Below are positions 1 to 7,754 of a stretch of DNA of 64,000 nt, one piece after another; position 1 is the first letter of the stretch, and every line of letters begins with the position of its first letter. This stretch comes from CAWFGW01 sp963849955 (GTDB lineage: Bacteria; Bacteroidota; Bacteroidia; Cytophagales; JAAEPT01). The stretch covers positions 733,522 through 797,521 of the forward strand of contig CAWKJU010000009.1 in assembly GCA_963849955.1 (NCBI GenBank). Reading direction: 5' to 3'. Position numbers and translations under genes: made by a program. The notes beneath the pieces are model-generated. The model saw nothing but the letters and a program-made list of their open reading frames with translations, made no database searches and was not told the DNA's origin.

Positions 1-477
1 CCAGAAGATTTGAAAAAAGTAACCGAACGTGTGGTGCAGTTAGGTGATAAAAAATCCAGTATCACTAAAGAAGATTTACCTTACATCATTTCCGATGTGC
101 TGGGTAGCGAATCCGTTCAAGAAAAAATTAAAATCCTGAACTATTACTCTACCCATGTTTACAACTTAAAACCAGTTAGCACTGTACGTATAGAAATTAA
201 TGGGACAGAGTATGAAGCAACTTCTACTGGTGACGGCCAATATGATGCTTTTATGTTAGCTGTAAGAAGCATTTACAAAGATTTAGGTAAAACCATTCCA
301 AAATTGGTAAACTATAAAATCTCTATTCCTCCTGGAGGCCGTACAGATGCGCTAGTTGAAACCATTATAACTTGGAACGATGGTGAAAAAGATTTTAAGA
401 CCAAAGGTTTAGAATCAGACCAGCAAGCAGCTGCAATTATCGCTACGGTAAAAATGTTGAATTTGATTGAAAACTAA
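1..477 (+). CDS. leuA: 2-isopropylmalate synthase family protein, C-terminal part (5' truncated by window)
   Basis: The reading frame is open to the first base of the window (it begins Pro-Glu-Asp before a TTG codon at 10), so this is the 3' end of a gene that starts outside. The visible ~158 residues are the linker and the C-terminal LeuA allosteric/dimerisation domain: a KKVTERV-type helix, the KEDLPYIISDVL segment and the GDGQYDAFMLAVRSIY stretch typical of the regulatory fold. In the family this domain binds leucine (or isoleucine in citramalate synthases) and inhibits condensation of acetyl-CoA with a 2-oxoacid. The catalytic TIM barrel lies outside, so the substrate (2-oxoisovalerate or pyruvate) cannot be settled here. 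The following glycosyltransferase overlaps its stop codon. Confidence 0.85.
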   Translation, partial: PEDLKKVTERVVQLGDKKSSITKEDLPYIISDVLGSESVQEKIKILNYYSTHVYNLKPVSTVRIEINGTEYEATSTGDGQYDAFMLAVRSIYKDLGKTIPKLVNYKISIPPGGRTDALVETIITWNDGEKDFKTKGLESDQQAAAIIATVKMLNLIEN

Positions 478-1492
478 TTCGTTAGCATTGGCACACTTTT
501 ACTCTTTAATCATACCAGTCCATAACCGTCCTCATGAAATTGAGGAAGTGATGGCCTGTTTGGTAACTCAGACGTACAAAAACTTCGAGTTAATAGTCGT
601 AGAAAGTGGTTCAACTGTTCGCAGTGATGCCGTAGTAGAGAAGTATAACCAGCAAATCACTATTCAACATTTAACCGCTGGAAATGACGGACAAGGTTTT
701 TCAAGAAATTTGGGGATGAAGCATGCAATAGGCGACTACTTTGTGATTCTTGATTCTGATATATTACTGGATAGTGACTACTTAGAAAATCTCGATAAAG
801 CACTCAACACTAATTACCTCGATTGTTTTGGTGGACCTGACAAAGCACACTCAAGCTTTACTGATTTTCAAAAAGCAGTGGATCATGTCATGACTTCATT
901 TCTAACTACTGGAGGTATTAGAGGAGGAAATAAACAAGTCGACAAATTTCAACCCCGTAGTTTCAACATGGGCTTTTCACGTGAAGTTTATGATAAAACT
1001 CAAGGTTTTAAACTTCCCTACTTTGCAGAAGATTTAGAGCTAAGTCGTAGAATTGAATCCTTAGGTTTTAAAACAGGACTTATTCCAGAAGCATACGTTT
1101 ATCATAAACGAAAAACGAACTTAAAAGGCGTTTGGAAACAGATGCACTTCTTCGGGAGAGCTCGAATAAACATGTATTTACTCTTTCCTGACACCCTCAA
1201 AGCGACACACTTTTTCCCTTCTGTGTTTTCACTTTATTCTATTTTCTGTTTCCTGTTATTTTTTTGGTATACCACGACATTACGCGATTGGGCTATTCGT
1301 TTGCAAACACCGCTTTTAATTTATATTATCTTAATTGTCATAACTGGAGCAAAAAAGTACAATCTTAAAGTAGGCCTTATCTCCATAGCAACTTTGTTTA
1401 CTCAAATGTTTGCTTATGGACATGGTTTTGCCAAAGACTTTATTAATCGTGTTTTTTTTAAAGACGAATTAAAAACTAAAAACAAGAATTAG
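467..1492 (+). CDS. Family 2 glycosyltransferase with C-terminal membrane segments
   Basis: This is a GT-A-fold glycosyltransferase of about 341 residues. The N-terminus carries the family 2 opening (SLIIPVHNRPHEI), a DSD metal/nucleotide-binding motif in VILDSDILL, and a downstream acidic pair in FAEDLELSRR where the catalytic base usually lies. The last ~100 residues contain two or three hydrophobic helices, so the enzyme is probably anchored in the inner membrane and transfers a sugar from a nucleotide or lipid donor. No ATG lies near the start; TTG at 467 (11 bp overlap with the leuA stop) and TTG at 488 are both possible. The next genes make CDP-sugars, which suggests a role in O-antigen, glycoprotein or exopolysaccharide assembly. 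The acceptor is unknown. Confidence 0.8.
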   Translation: MKTNSLALAHFYSLIIPVHNRPHEIEEVMACLVTQTYKNFELIVVESGSTVRSDAVVEKYNQQITIQHLTAGNDGQGFSRNLGMKHAIGDYFVILDSDILLDSDYLENLDKALNTNYLDCFGGPDKAHSSFTDFQKAVDHVMTSFLTTGGIRGGNKQVDKFQPRSFNMGFSREVYDKTQGFKLPYFAEDLELSRRIESLGFKTGLIPEAYVYHKRKTNLKGVWKQMHFFGRARINMYLLFPDTLKATHFFPSVFSLYSIFCFLLFFWYTTTLRDWAIRLQTPLLIYIILIVITGAKKYNLKVGLISIATLFTQMFAYGHGFAKDFINRVFFKDELKTKNKN

Positions 1493-1563
1493 ATTTCAAC
1501 TCCAAAATGGTTGTTTTTAATAGCAAAACTTTGAACTTTAAACTTTCAACTTTAAACGTCTAA

Positions 1564-2334
1564 ATGAAGGTACTCTTATTAGCAGGTGGATTTGGAACTC
1601 GATTAAGTGAAGAAACACACTTGATACCCAAACCCATGGTAGAAATTGGTGGTAAACCTATCTTATGGCATATTATGAAAATATATGCCGAACATGGTTA
1701 TAATGATTTTGTAGTGCTTCTTGGCTATAAAGGATACGCCATCAAAGAATATTTTTTAAATTACTTTATTCACCAAAGTGATTTTCAAGTTGATTTAAAA
1801 ACGAATACGGTAAAAACACTGAATAATGCTTCAGAAGACTGGAAAGTCACCTTGCTGGAAACTGGTTTACACACCATGACAGGTGGACGGCTAAAACGAG
1901 CGAAAGCAATTATTGGTAACGAACCATTCATGTTTACTTATGGTGATGGAGTAGCTGATATTGATCTAAAAAAATTAGTTGATTTTCATCAAAAAAGTGG
2001 TAAAGCTATTACTATGACTTCTGTTCAACCAGAAGGACGATACGGGGCTATGACTATTGATGGAGACAACGTTACTAGCTTTGTTGAAAAACCAAAAGGC
2101 GATGGTTCTTGGATTAATGGTGGTTTCTTTGTTTGCCAGCCAGAAGTGTTGGACTACATCGATAACGATAACCAAATGTTTGAACGTGAGCCGATGGAAA
2201 AGTTAGCAAATGACCATAAAATGGTAACATACAAACACCGCGGATTTTGGCATGCTATGGACACTTTGAGAGACAATCGAAAACTCAATGAGTTGTGGGA
2301 CAATGGCACGCCTCCATGGAAAATATGGGCCTAA
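1564..2334 (+). CDS. rfbF: Glucose-1-phosphate cytidylyltransferase
   Basis: A 256-residue sugar nucleotidyltransferase making CDP-glucose from CTP and glucose-1-phosphate, the entry step to CDP-linked deoxysugars. The N-terminus has the signature LLLAGGFGTRLSEET, followed by KPMVEIGGKPILWH; the metal-binding acidic loop is in FTYGDGVADID, and the GFWHAMDTLRDN segment near the C-terminus is typical of RfbF. Length matches the family. It starts with ATG after a 70 bp AT-rich spacer and overlaps the next gene by 10 bp, so rfbF, the SDR and rfbG are probably cotranscribed. Confidence is high because RfbG, the next pathway enzyme, is encoded two genes away. Confidence 0.95.
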   Translation: MKVLLLAGGFGTRLSEETHLIPKPMVEIGGKPILWHIMKIYAEHGYNDFVVLLGYKGYAIKEYFLNYFIHQSDFQVDLKTNTVKTLNNASEDWKVTLLETGLHTMTGGRLKRAKAIIGNEPFMFTYGDGVADIDLKKLVDFHQKSGKAITMTSVQPEGRYGAMTIDGDNVTSFVEKPKGDGSWINGGFFVCQPEVLDYIDNDNQMFEREPMEKLANDHKMVTYKHRGFWHAMDTLRDNRKLNELWDNGTPPWKIWA

Positions 2335-3278
2335 ACAATAAAAAAATATTGATTACCGGAGGTCTGGGTAACTTAGGCTCTTGGCTTACCGAATACTTTT
2401 GTAATCAAGGATGTGAGGTTACCGTGCTTACCAAACGAGTTAGAACACTTTCAATTAAGCAAAGCTTCCAAATAATCTCATGTGACATTGCTGATTTAGA
2501 AGATTGCAAAACCAAACTTTCGAATACGTTTGACGTCATCATTCATACGGCAAGTATGAACGACAACTTTGTCGAGAACTATCCTCAAGATGCACTTAAA
2601 GTAAATGCGCTAGGCACTAGAAATATACTGGAAGCCATAAAAAACAATCCTCCCAAACAATTCATCTATTTTTCAACTTTTCATGTGTATGGAAAATATT
2701 CGGGTGAATTAACCGAAGAAAGTGAGCTCAACCCTATCAACGATTACGGCACAACTCATCTCTTTGCAGAATATTATGTGAAGCAATTCAATAAGACAAA
2801 TCAGATTCCATACTCAATTATTCGTTTGTCGAATAGCTATGGCTGTCCAAAAGATTATGATTCATCCAAATGGTATTTGATCTTAAATGACTTAAGCCGC
2901 ATGGCTTTTGAAAAACAAAAAATCGAACTCAAATCAAACGGTTTAGCTTCTCGCGACTTTATTTGGATGGGTGATGTCTGCAAAGTCATCTATCAACTTT
3001 CTTTATTAGAAGCGCCAAACAACACATTTAATTTAAGTAGTGGAACAACATACTCCCTTTTGGATGTCGCAAACGCAGTACAACAAGCATATCAAGAAAT
3101 GTTTGAAATCACCCTTCCAGTCCAAATAAATTCGGAAGATACTTCCATAGCACAATCATCGATTATTATTAATTCAAATAAAATTAAAAAACGAATTCCT
3201 TTCATCCCGGAATCACATTTTGTGGAAGAAGCGAAAAATATATTTAACTTTCTAAGTAAAAACAACATTAATGGCTAA
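2325..3278 (+). CDS. Extended SDR (NAD-dependent epimerase/dehydratase family), atypical active site
   Basis: A Rossmann-fold sugar-nucleotide modifying protein of ~317 residues. It has the dinucleotide-binding GGLGNLG loop near residue 11 and the YFSTFHVYG strand of extended SDRs. Where the catalytic Tyr-x-x-x-Lys pair is expected the sequence reads YGTTHLFAE, so the lysine is replaced by histidine. ATG at 2325 was chosen over GTG 2295 and ATG 2316 because it sits just before the first beta strand and gives a 10 bp overlap with rfbF. Its place between rfbF and rfbG suggests it reduces or epimerises the CDP-4-keto-6-deoxyglucose made by RfbG, perhaps as a CDP-abequose/paratose synthase-like enzyme. 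The exact product is not determinable. Confidence 0.75.
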   Translation: MGLNNKKILITGGLGNLGSWLTEYFCNQGCEVTVLTKRVRTLSIKQSFQIISCDIADLEDCKTKLSNTFDVIIHTASMNDNFVENYPQDALKVNALGTRNILEAIKNNPPKQFIYFSTFHVYGKYSGELTEESELNPINDYGTTHLFAEYYVKQFNKTNQIPYSIIRLSNSYGCPKDYDSSKWYLILNDLSRMAFEKQKIELKSNGLASRDFIWMGDVCKVIYQLSLLEAPNNTFNLSSGTTYSLLDVANAVQQAYQEMFEITLPVQINSEDTSIAQSSIIINSNKIKKRIPFIPESHFVEEAKNIFNFLSKNNING

Positions 3279-4353
3279 CTCTTTATTTAATCGCTACAAA
3301 GGCAAAAAAGTATTTGTAACTGGTAATACAGGCTTTAAAGGCTCGTGGTTATCCATTTGGTTATTAGAATTAGGTGCTGAAGTCGTGGGTTATGCACTAC
3401 CTACCAAACACGACCTGGATAACTTTACAGCTTGCAAATTAGAAGACAAACTCACTCAAAACTACGGTGACATCCGAGACTTTGAACAACTAAATGCAGC
3501 ACTTAAAAAAGCTAATCCCGACTACATTTTTCACTTAGCTGCCCAAGCTTTAGTACTGGATTCATATGAAGATCCATTGACCACTTTTAACACCAACATT
3601 ATGGGAACAGCTAATTTATTACAAGCTGCTCGTTCATGTAAAAACTTAAAATCAATCGTATTAATCACGAGCGATAAATGCTACGAAAACAAAGAAGTAG
3701 TTTGGGGTTATCGTGAAACGGATCAACTGGGTGGAAAAGATCCTTATTCAGCTTCTAAAGCTGGAGCAGAGATTGTGGCTTATGCGTTTTATCATTCCTT
3801 TTATAAAGCATCAAACATTCGCATAGCGACCACACGTGCAGGTAATGTAATTGGTGGTGGTGACTGGTCTGGCAATCGTTTGATCCCAGATATTTTTAAA
3901 AACATCAGAGAAAATAAAACGGTAGTTATCAGAAACCCTAGTGCTACCCGACCATGGGAACACGTGTTAGAACCCCTCTCGGGTTATTTACAATTGGGGC
4001 TAAAATTAGAAGACTCCAAAGAGTTTGAAGGCGCTTGGAACTTTGGACCTAGCACCTATGTACATTACAGCGTTGCTGACGTGGTTAAAGAAATAGAGAA
4101 AAACACACCTGTTGATTTCGAGTTAGGTGATGTTCCTCAACAACATCATGAAGCTACATTCCTAAAATTAGATATCACCAAAGCAGCAAGTTATTTAGAA
4201 TGGTTACCCCAACTGAATTTTGATGATATGATTCAATTTACAGTAGAAGGGTATTTGGCTCAAGATGATACAAACGTATATGAGCATCGTGTGAAGCAAA
4301 TTAATGACTACACCGTATTGGCTAAAAAGAATGATACGGCTTGGGCGGTGTAA
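3271..4353 (+). CDS. rfbG: CDP-glucose 4,6-dehydratase
   Basis: A 360-residue extended SDR that converts CDP-D-glucose to CDP-4-keto-6-deoxy-D-glucose. It shows the NAD-binding loop GNTGFKGSWL near residue 17, the segment ITSDKCYENKE with the Asp-Lys typical of 4,6-dehydratases, and an intact YSASK catalytic pair. The motif TRPWEHVLEPLSGYL is diagnostic of RfbG. Its start overlaps the preceding SDR by 8 bp. No rfbH (3-dehydratase) is seen in the window, so the final sugar need not be a 3,6-dideoxyhexose. Confidence 0.95.
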   Translation: MANSLFNRYKGKKVFVTGNTGFKGSWLSIWLLELGAEVVGYALPTKHDLDNFTACKLEDKLTQNYGDIRDFEQLNAALKKANPDYIFHLAAQALVLDSYEDPLTTFNTNIMGTANLLQAARSCKNLKSIVLITSDKCYENKEVVWGYRETDQLGGKDPYSASKAGAEIVAYAFYHSFYKASNIRIATTRAGNVIGGGDWSGNRLIPDIFKNIRENKTVVIRNPSATRPWEHVLEPLSGYLQLGLKLEDSKEFEGAWNFGPSTYVHYSVADVVKEIEKNTPVDFELGDVPQQHHEATFLKLDITKAASYLEWLPQLNFDDMIQFTVEGYLAQDDTNVYEHRVKQINDYTVLAKKNDTAWAV

Positions 4354-4392
4354 ATTTTACTGTCTAAAAGGATTGGTTTCCCAAGCAAAATT

Positions 4393-4776
4393 GTGTCTGC
4401 TAAAATTTTATTATTTGTTCTAATCCATATAGTCCCTATTATTATTGGACTATGCATCTACATTCATCTGTATATTAAAATAAAGACAGAAAACATAGTT
4501 GATCCACCTTTGATTGATTTGTTTTTCATATTTATCAATTACGGTGGACTCTTACTAGTAAACCTCACTTCTATGTTTTGGAAATGGTCTGCTATGGCAT
4601 CACTGTTAAGTCTGTATCTTTTTTTAATTGCACCTATAATTATGGGTATAGTCATTCATAATAACCATAAGAAAAGATATTTATCAAAATATCATCAATG
4701 TACTTATCAAGCAGCTATTTTTTATTACCTATTACTACCTACTACCATTATCTTAAGTCTAGTATTCGATTTCTAA
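4393..4776 (+). CDS. Small hypothetical membrane protein
   Basis: A 127-residue protein with about four hydrophobic helices (roughly residues 4-26, 44-62, 67-88 and 105-125) joined by short polar loops, one of them basic (HNNHKKRYLSKYH). The only plausible start is GTG at 4393, 39 bp after rfbG. No family is recognised. It could be a small inner-membrane accessory protein of the sugar cluster, but nothing in the sequence proves this. It is followed by the 3' end of the RNase P RNA gene on the other strand. Confidence 0.5.
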   Translation: MSAKILLFVLIHIVPIIIGLCIYIHLYIKIKTENIVDPPLIDLFFIFINYGGLLLVNLTSMFWKWSAMASLLSLYLFLIAPIIMGIVIHNNHKKRYLSKYHQCTYQAAIFYYLLLPTTIILSLVFDF

Positions 4777-4861
4777 AAAAGTAAAATACCATCAAGAAGC
4801 TAATTAAACATTTAAATGTCTAACATCTTAATACTCTGTACTCAATACTAAAACATAAAAA

Positions 4862-5208
4862 AAGCAAGTCTATAAGCCGGGTCCTGTTCTCCGATAAATC
4901 GAAGCCCTTATCATTTATCTAAACGCCCTACCCTCCAACTGGAGCGAGTAGCTCTATATGTTGGTGTATTTGGACTTTCAGCTCGTAGGGTTTACCGTAA
5001 GTTATGTTACCATAACAGACCGTGAGCTCTTACCTCACGTTTTCACCCTTACCCTAACCGAAGCGAAGGCGGTATATTCTCTGTGGCACTTTCCGGCTGC
5101 TGTGATTCCTCACAACATCCCTCCCTTTCAAGAGGTACGATACTCTATGCTGCCCGGACTTTCCTCTAACTAGCTATTACGACTAATCAGCGATAAGGCA
5201 ACTTGCTG
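4862..5208 (-). ncRNA. rnpB: RNase P RNA (bacterial)
   Basis: Read on the minus strand, this ~347 nt segment has the hallmarks of bacterial RNase P RNA, the ribozyme that matures tRNA 5' ends. Near the 5' end is GAGGAAAGTCCGGGCA; the internal conserved stretch GCCGGAAAGTGCCACAGAG and a GGGTGAAAACGTG-like segment follow; near the 3' end is AGAACAGGACCCGGCTTATAGAC. The outer helix P1 forms from AGCAAGT near 5201-5207 and ACTTGCT near 4863-4869, which fixes the ends. A run of T residues follows the 3' end on the minus strand and probably terminates transcription. A 71-codon open frame on the plus strand (4958-5173) is an accident of this RNA. Confidence 0.93.
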
Positions 5209-5210
5209 TG

Positions 5211-5218
5211 CAAAGATA
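5211..5218 (-). promoter_or_regulatory. Bacteroidota -7 box of rnpB
   Basis: Minus-strand TATCTTTG matches the Bacteroidota -7 consensus TAnnTTTG and lies a few bases before the deduced 5' end of RNase P RNA. No good -33 TTTG is visible at the usual spacing. Confidence 0.55.
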
Positions 5219-5480
5219 GCTATTCCTTATGAGTATTTAGTTGTAAGTTTTAAGTAGTATGTTTCAAATTGCTTAAAAACTTAACAAAACAGATATAATT
5301 AATATTTCCCTAGTTATGCCCCAACACGATGACACTTTAAAATTTAGCTTTGACTTAAAACTTATTACTCACAACTTTCTCCCTACATGTTTCACATTTC
5401 AAAGTTTCAGCTTTAACTTAAAACTTAGTACTTTGTACTTAAAACTCAAGACTCACTACTAAAAGCTCACTAGTCCCAAA
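5219..5480. repeat. AT-rich spacer with degenerate short repeats
   Basis: The spacer between rnpB and the response regulator has no gene. From about 5330 to 5470 it is made of imperfect copies of units such as ACTTAAAACTTA, TACTTTGTACT and AAAACTCAAGACTC. Similar strings occur at 1527-1560, 4800-4855 and 55500-55535, always between genes. Confidence 0.55.
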
Positions 5481-6632
5481 ATGGCAAAAATATTAATCAT
5501 AGATGACGAAAAGGTAATCCGAGGAACTTTGAAAGAGATTCTCGAATATGAAAAATATACGGTGGAGGAAGCTCATGACGGAGAAGAAGGGTTAAAAAAG
5601 ATTGAAGCGAACAACTATGATGTTGTGTTGTGTGACATCAAAATGCCTAAAATGGACGGTATGGAGGTGCTCGATAAAGCAATTGCTTTAGGTAAAGACA
5701 CCCAGTTCATCATGGTTTCAGCTCATGGAAACATAGAAACAGCCGTTGACGCCACAAAAAAAGGGGCTTTTGATTTTATCTCCAAACCCCCAGATTTAAA
5801 CCGCTTATTAGTTTCGGTAAGAAATGCATTAGATAAATCTACTTTAGTAGTTGAAACTAAAACGCTGAAAAAAAAGATATCTAAAACAATCGATATCGTG
5901 GGTGAATCAAAAGAAATTAACACTGTAAAAGAAACCATTGGAAAAGTTGCTCCTACTGATGCTAGAGTAATGATTTTTGGACCTAATGGGTCGGGTAAAG
6001 AGTTGGTTGCTAAACAAATTCATGCACAAAGCAATCGAACGAAAGCGCCAATGATTGAAGTAAACTGTGCAGCCATTCCAAGTGAATTAATTGAAAGCGA
6101 ATTATTTGGTCATGAAAAAGGCTCCTTCACAGGTGCCCAAAAACAGCGTTTAGGTCAATTTGAATTGGCCAATGGCGGAACTATTTTTTTAGATGAAATA
6201 GGTGACATGAGTCTATCTGCCCAAGCGAAAGTTCTACGTGCATTGCAGGAAAACACCATTACTCGTGTTGGTGGTGAAAAAAGCATCAAAGTGGATGTAC
6301 GGGTGATTGCTGCTACAAATAAAGACTTGAAAAAAGAAATTGCAGAAGGCAACTTCAGAGAGGACTTATACCATCGATTAAGTGTCATAGTTATTCATGT
6401 GCCCTCTTTGAATGACCGAGCAAGTGACATTCCTTTACTGGTTGACAAGTTCTTAAACGACATTGCTAAAGATTACGGTGCTCCCACAAAAAAAATCGAT
6501 AAAGCTGCTTTAGACGCACTTCAAAAACATAACTGGTCAGGAAACATACGTGAACTTAGAAATGTAGTCGAACGACTAATTATTATGAGTGGAGATAAAA
6601 TTACAGAAGGTGATGTGAAAAAATACGTATAA
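5481..6632 (+). CDS. Sigma-54-dependent response regulator without DNA-binding domain
   Basis: A 383-residue NtrC-family regulator. The receiver domain covers residues 1-120, with acidic pocket D8/D9, phospho-acceptor D52 in CDIKMPKMDG, S80 and K102. The AAA+ sigma-54 activation domain (about 140-383) has Walker A GPNGSGKE at 167-174, Walker B TIFLDEIGD near 234-242 and the R-finger region GNFREDLYHRL. The sigma-54 contact loop reads GSFTGA (214-219) instead of the usual GAFTGA. The protein stops right after the AAA+ lid (NWSGNIRELRN), so the C-terminal Fis-type HTH of ordinary members (~450 residues) is absent. It therefore probably acts from solution on sigma-54 polymerase. The partner histidine kinase is not in the window. 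Confidence 0.9.
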   Translation: MAKILIIDDEKVIRGTLKEILEYEKYTVEEAHDGEEGLKKIEANNYDVVLCDIKMPKMDGMEVLDKAIALGKDTQFIMVSAHGNIETAVDATKKGAFDFISKPPDLNRLLVSVRNALDKSTLVVETKTLKKKISKTIDIVGESKEINTVKETIGKVAPTDARVMIFGPNGSGKELVAKQIHAQSNRTKAPMIEVNCAAIPSELIESELFGHEKGSFTGAQKQRLGQFELANGGTIFLDEIGDMSLSAQAKVLRALQENTITRVGGEKSIKVDVRVIAATNKDLKKEIAEGNFREDLYHRLSVIVIHVPSLNDRASDIPLLVDKFLNDIAKDYGAPTKKIDKAALDALQKHNWSGNIRELRNVVERLIIMSGDKITEGDVKKYV

Positions 6633-6635
6633 TAG

Positions 6636-7754
6636 TTACAACCACTTCTGGTTTTTAAAATAGAAAAACATCGATATAATCACTAATACCATTACTCCCA
6701 ATACAATAGGGTAGCCATAAGGATAATCTAACTCTGGCATATATTTGAAATTCATCCCATATAACCCTGCTAAAAAAGATAGCGGCATAAATATGGTTGA
6801 TATAATGGCCAATACCTTCATTACACTGTTCATGTTGGTGCTTATTGAACCATGGTATAAGTTGGCAGCATTGGTTAATATATCTCGGTTTTGGTCTAAA
6901 AGTTCTGTGCAGTGTAACAAATGATCATGAACATCCTTAAAATAACGAAAGGTGTTCTTATGAATTAATCCTGTTGATAAAACATCTATTTTTGCAATGG
7001 CATCGCGAAGTGGTGTTACTGTGGAAACTAAAAACCGTTGTTGTTTTCGCAACTTCTGGATTTTAGCAACAGTATTTGACTTAGGTGTTAACAGTGCTTC
7101 ATTTTCTATTTTATCTACTTTTTTAGAAAACACTTCAATTACTTCAACATAATGATCCACAATTGTGTCAAGTAAAAGATAAAAAAGATAATCAGCTTCT
7201 CGCTTTCTTACTTGCCCTTTATCCTCTTCAAGCCGTTGCCGAATGGATTCAAAAACGTCATCTTCAGTTTCTTGAAAAGAAAGCACGTAGTTTTTACCTA
7301 AGACAAAGCTTACTTGCTCAATATAGGCTTTGGCATCTTGGCTACTCCAACGCAACATCTTGAGTGTAAGAAACAACTCCGTATCATATATTTCTAATTT
7401 AGGGCGTTGAAAGGTATCCAAGATATCTTCTAACATTAAACGGTGTAAGGAATAATGCTCTCCAATATCTTTTATCACATCGACTTCATATAAAGCATCC
7501 ACATTAATCCAATGGATTAACCCTTCTTCTAAACTCAAGCCTGAAAATCCTTTAAGGGTCTCTTGCTTAGTTACGCGGTCGGTATTATAGCTATAACAAC
7601 TTACCTCGACTTCAGAGGTTCTGCTCTCTCCAAAGTAAATCAAAGAACCTGGAGGTAGGCCTAACTTTTTTTTAGAAATGGAATGTTGTTTATCTAAGAT
7701 GCCTTTTCGATTAGAAGATTCGCTATTAGTGACGTCCATCCTGTTTGATAACAT
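6636..7754 (-). CDS. corA: CorA-family magnesium/cobalt transporter
   Basis: A 372-residue CorA-type divalent cation channel. A long soluble N-terminal domain with helical, charged sequence is followed by two C-terminal membrane helices; the first ends in the signature GLYGMNF (loop selectivity filter) and the protein ends with the short basic tail NQKWL. The pentameric channel resides in the inner membrane. ATG at 7754 (or 7739) lies inside the end of the preceding glucosidase gene, an overlap of 61 bp; the first ~20 residues are low-complexity and polar, and no later ATG is available before the conserved domain. It converges tail-to-tail with the response regulator, leaving 3 bp. Confidence 0.9.
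   Translation of the reverse strand: MLSNRMDVTNSESSNRKGILDKQHSISKKKLGLPPGSLIYFGESRTSEVEVSCYSYNTDRVTKQETLKGFSGLSLEEGLIHWINVDALYEVDVIKDIGEHYSLHRLMLEDILDTFQRPKLEIYDTELFLTLKMLRWSSQDAKAYIEQVSFVLGKNYVLSFQETEDDVFESIRQRLEEDKGQVRKREADYLFYLLLDTIVDHYVEVIEVFSKKVDKIENEALLTPKSNTVAKIQKLRKQQRFLVSTVTPLRDAIAKIDVLSTGLIHKNTFRYFKDVHDHLLHCTELLDQNRDILTNAANLYHGSISTNMNSVMKVLAIISTIFMPLSFLAGLYGMNFKYMPELDYPYGYPIVLGVMVLVIISMFFYFKNQKWL

Noticed and set aside
4958..5173. 71-codon open frame on the plus strand
   Set aside because: It lies wholly inside RNase P RNA on the opposite strand, whose conserved elements explain the sequence.
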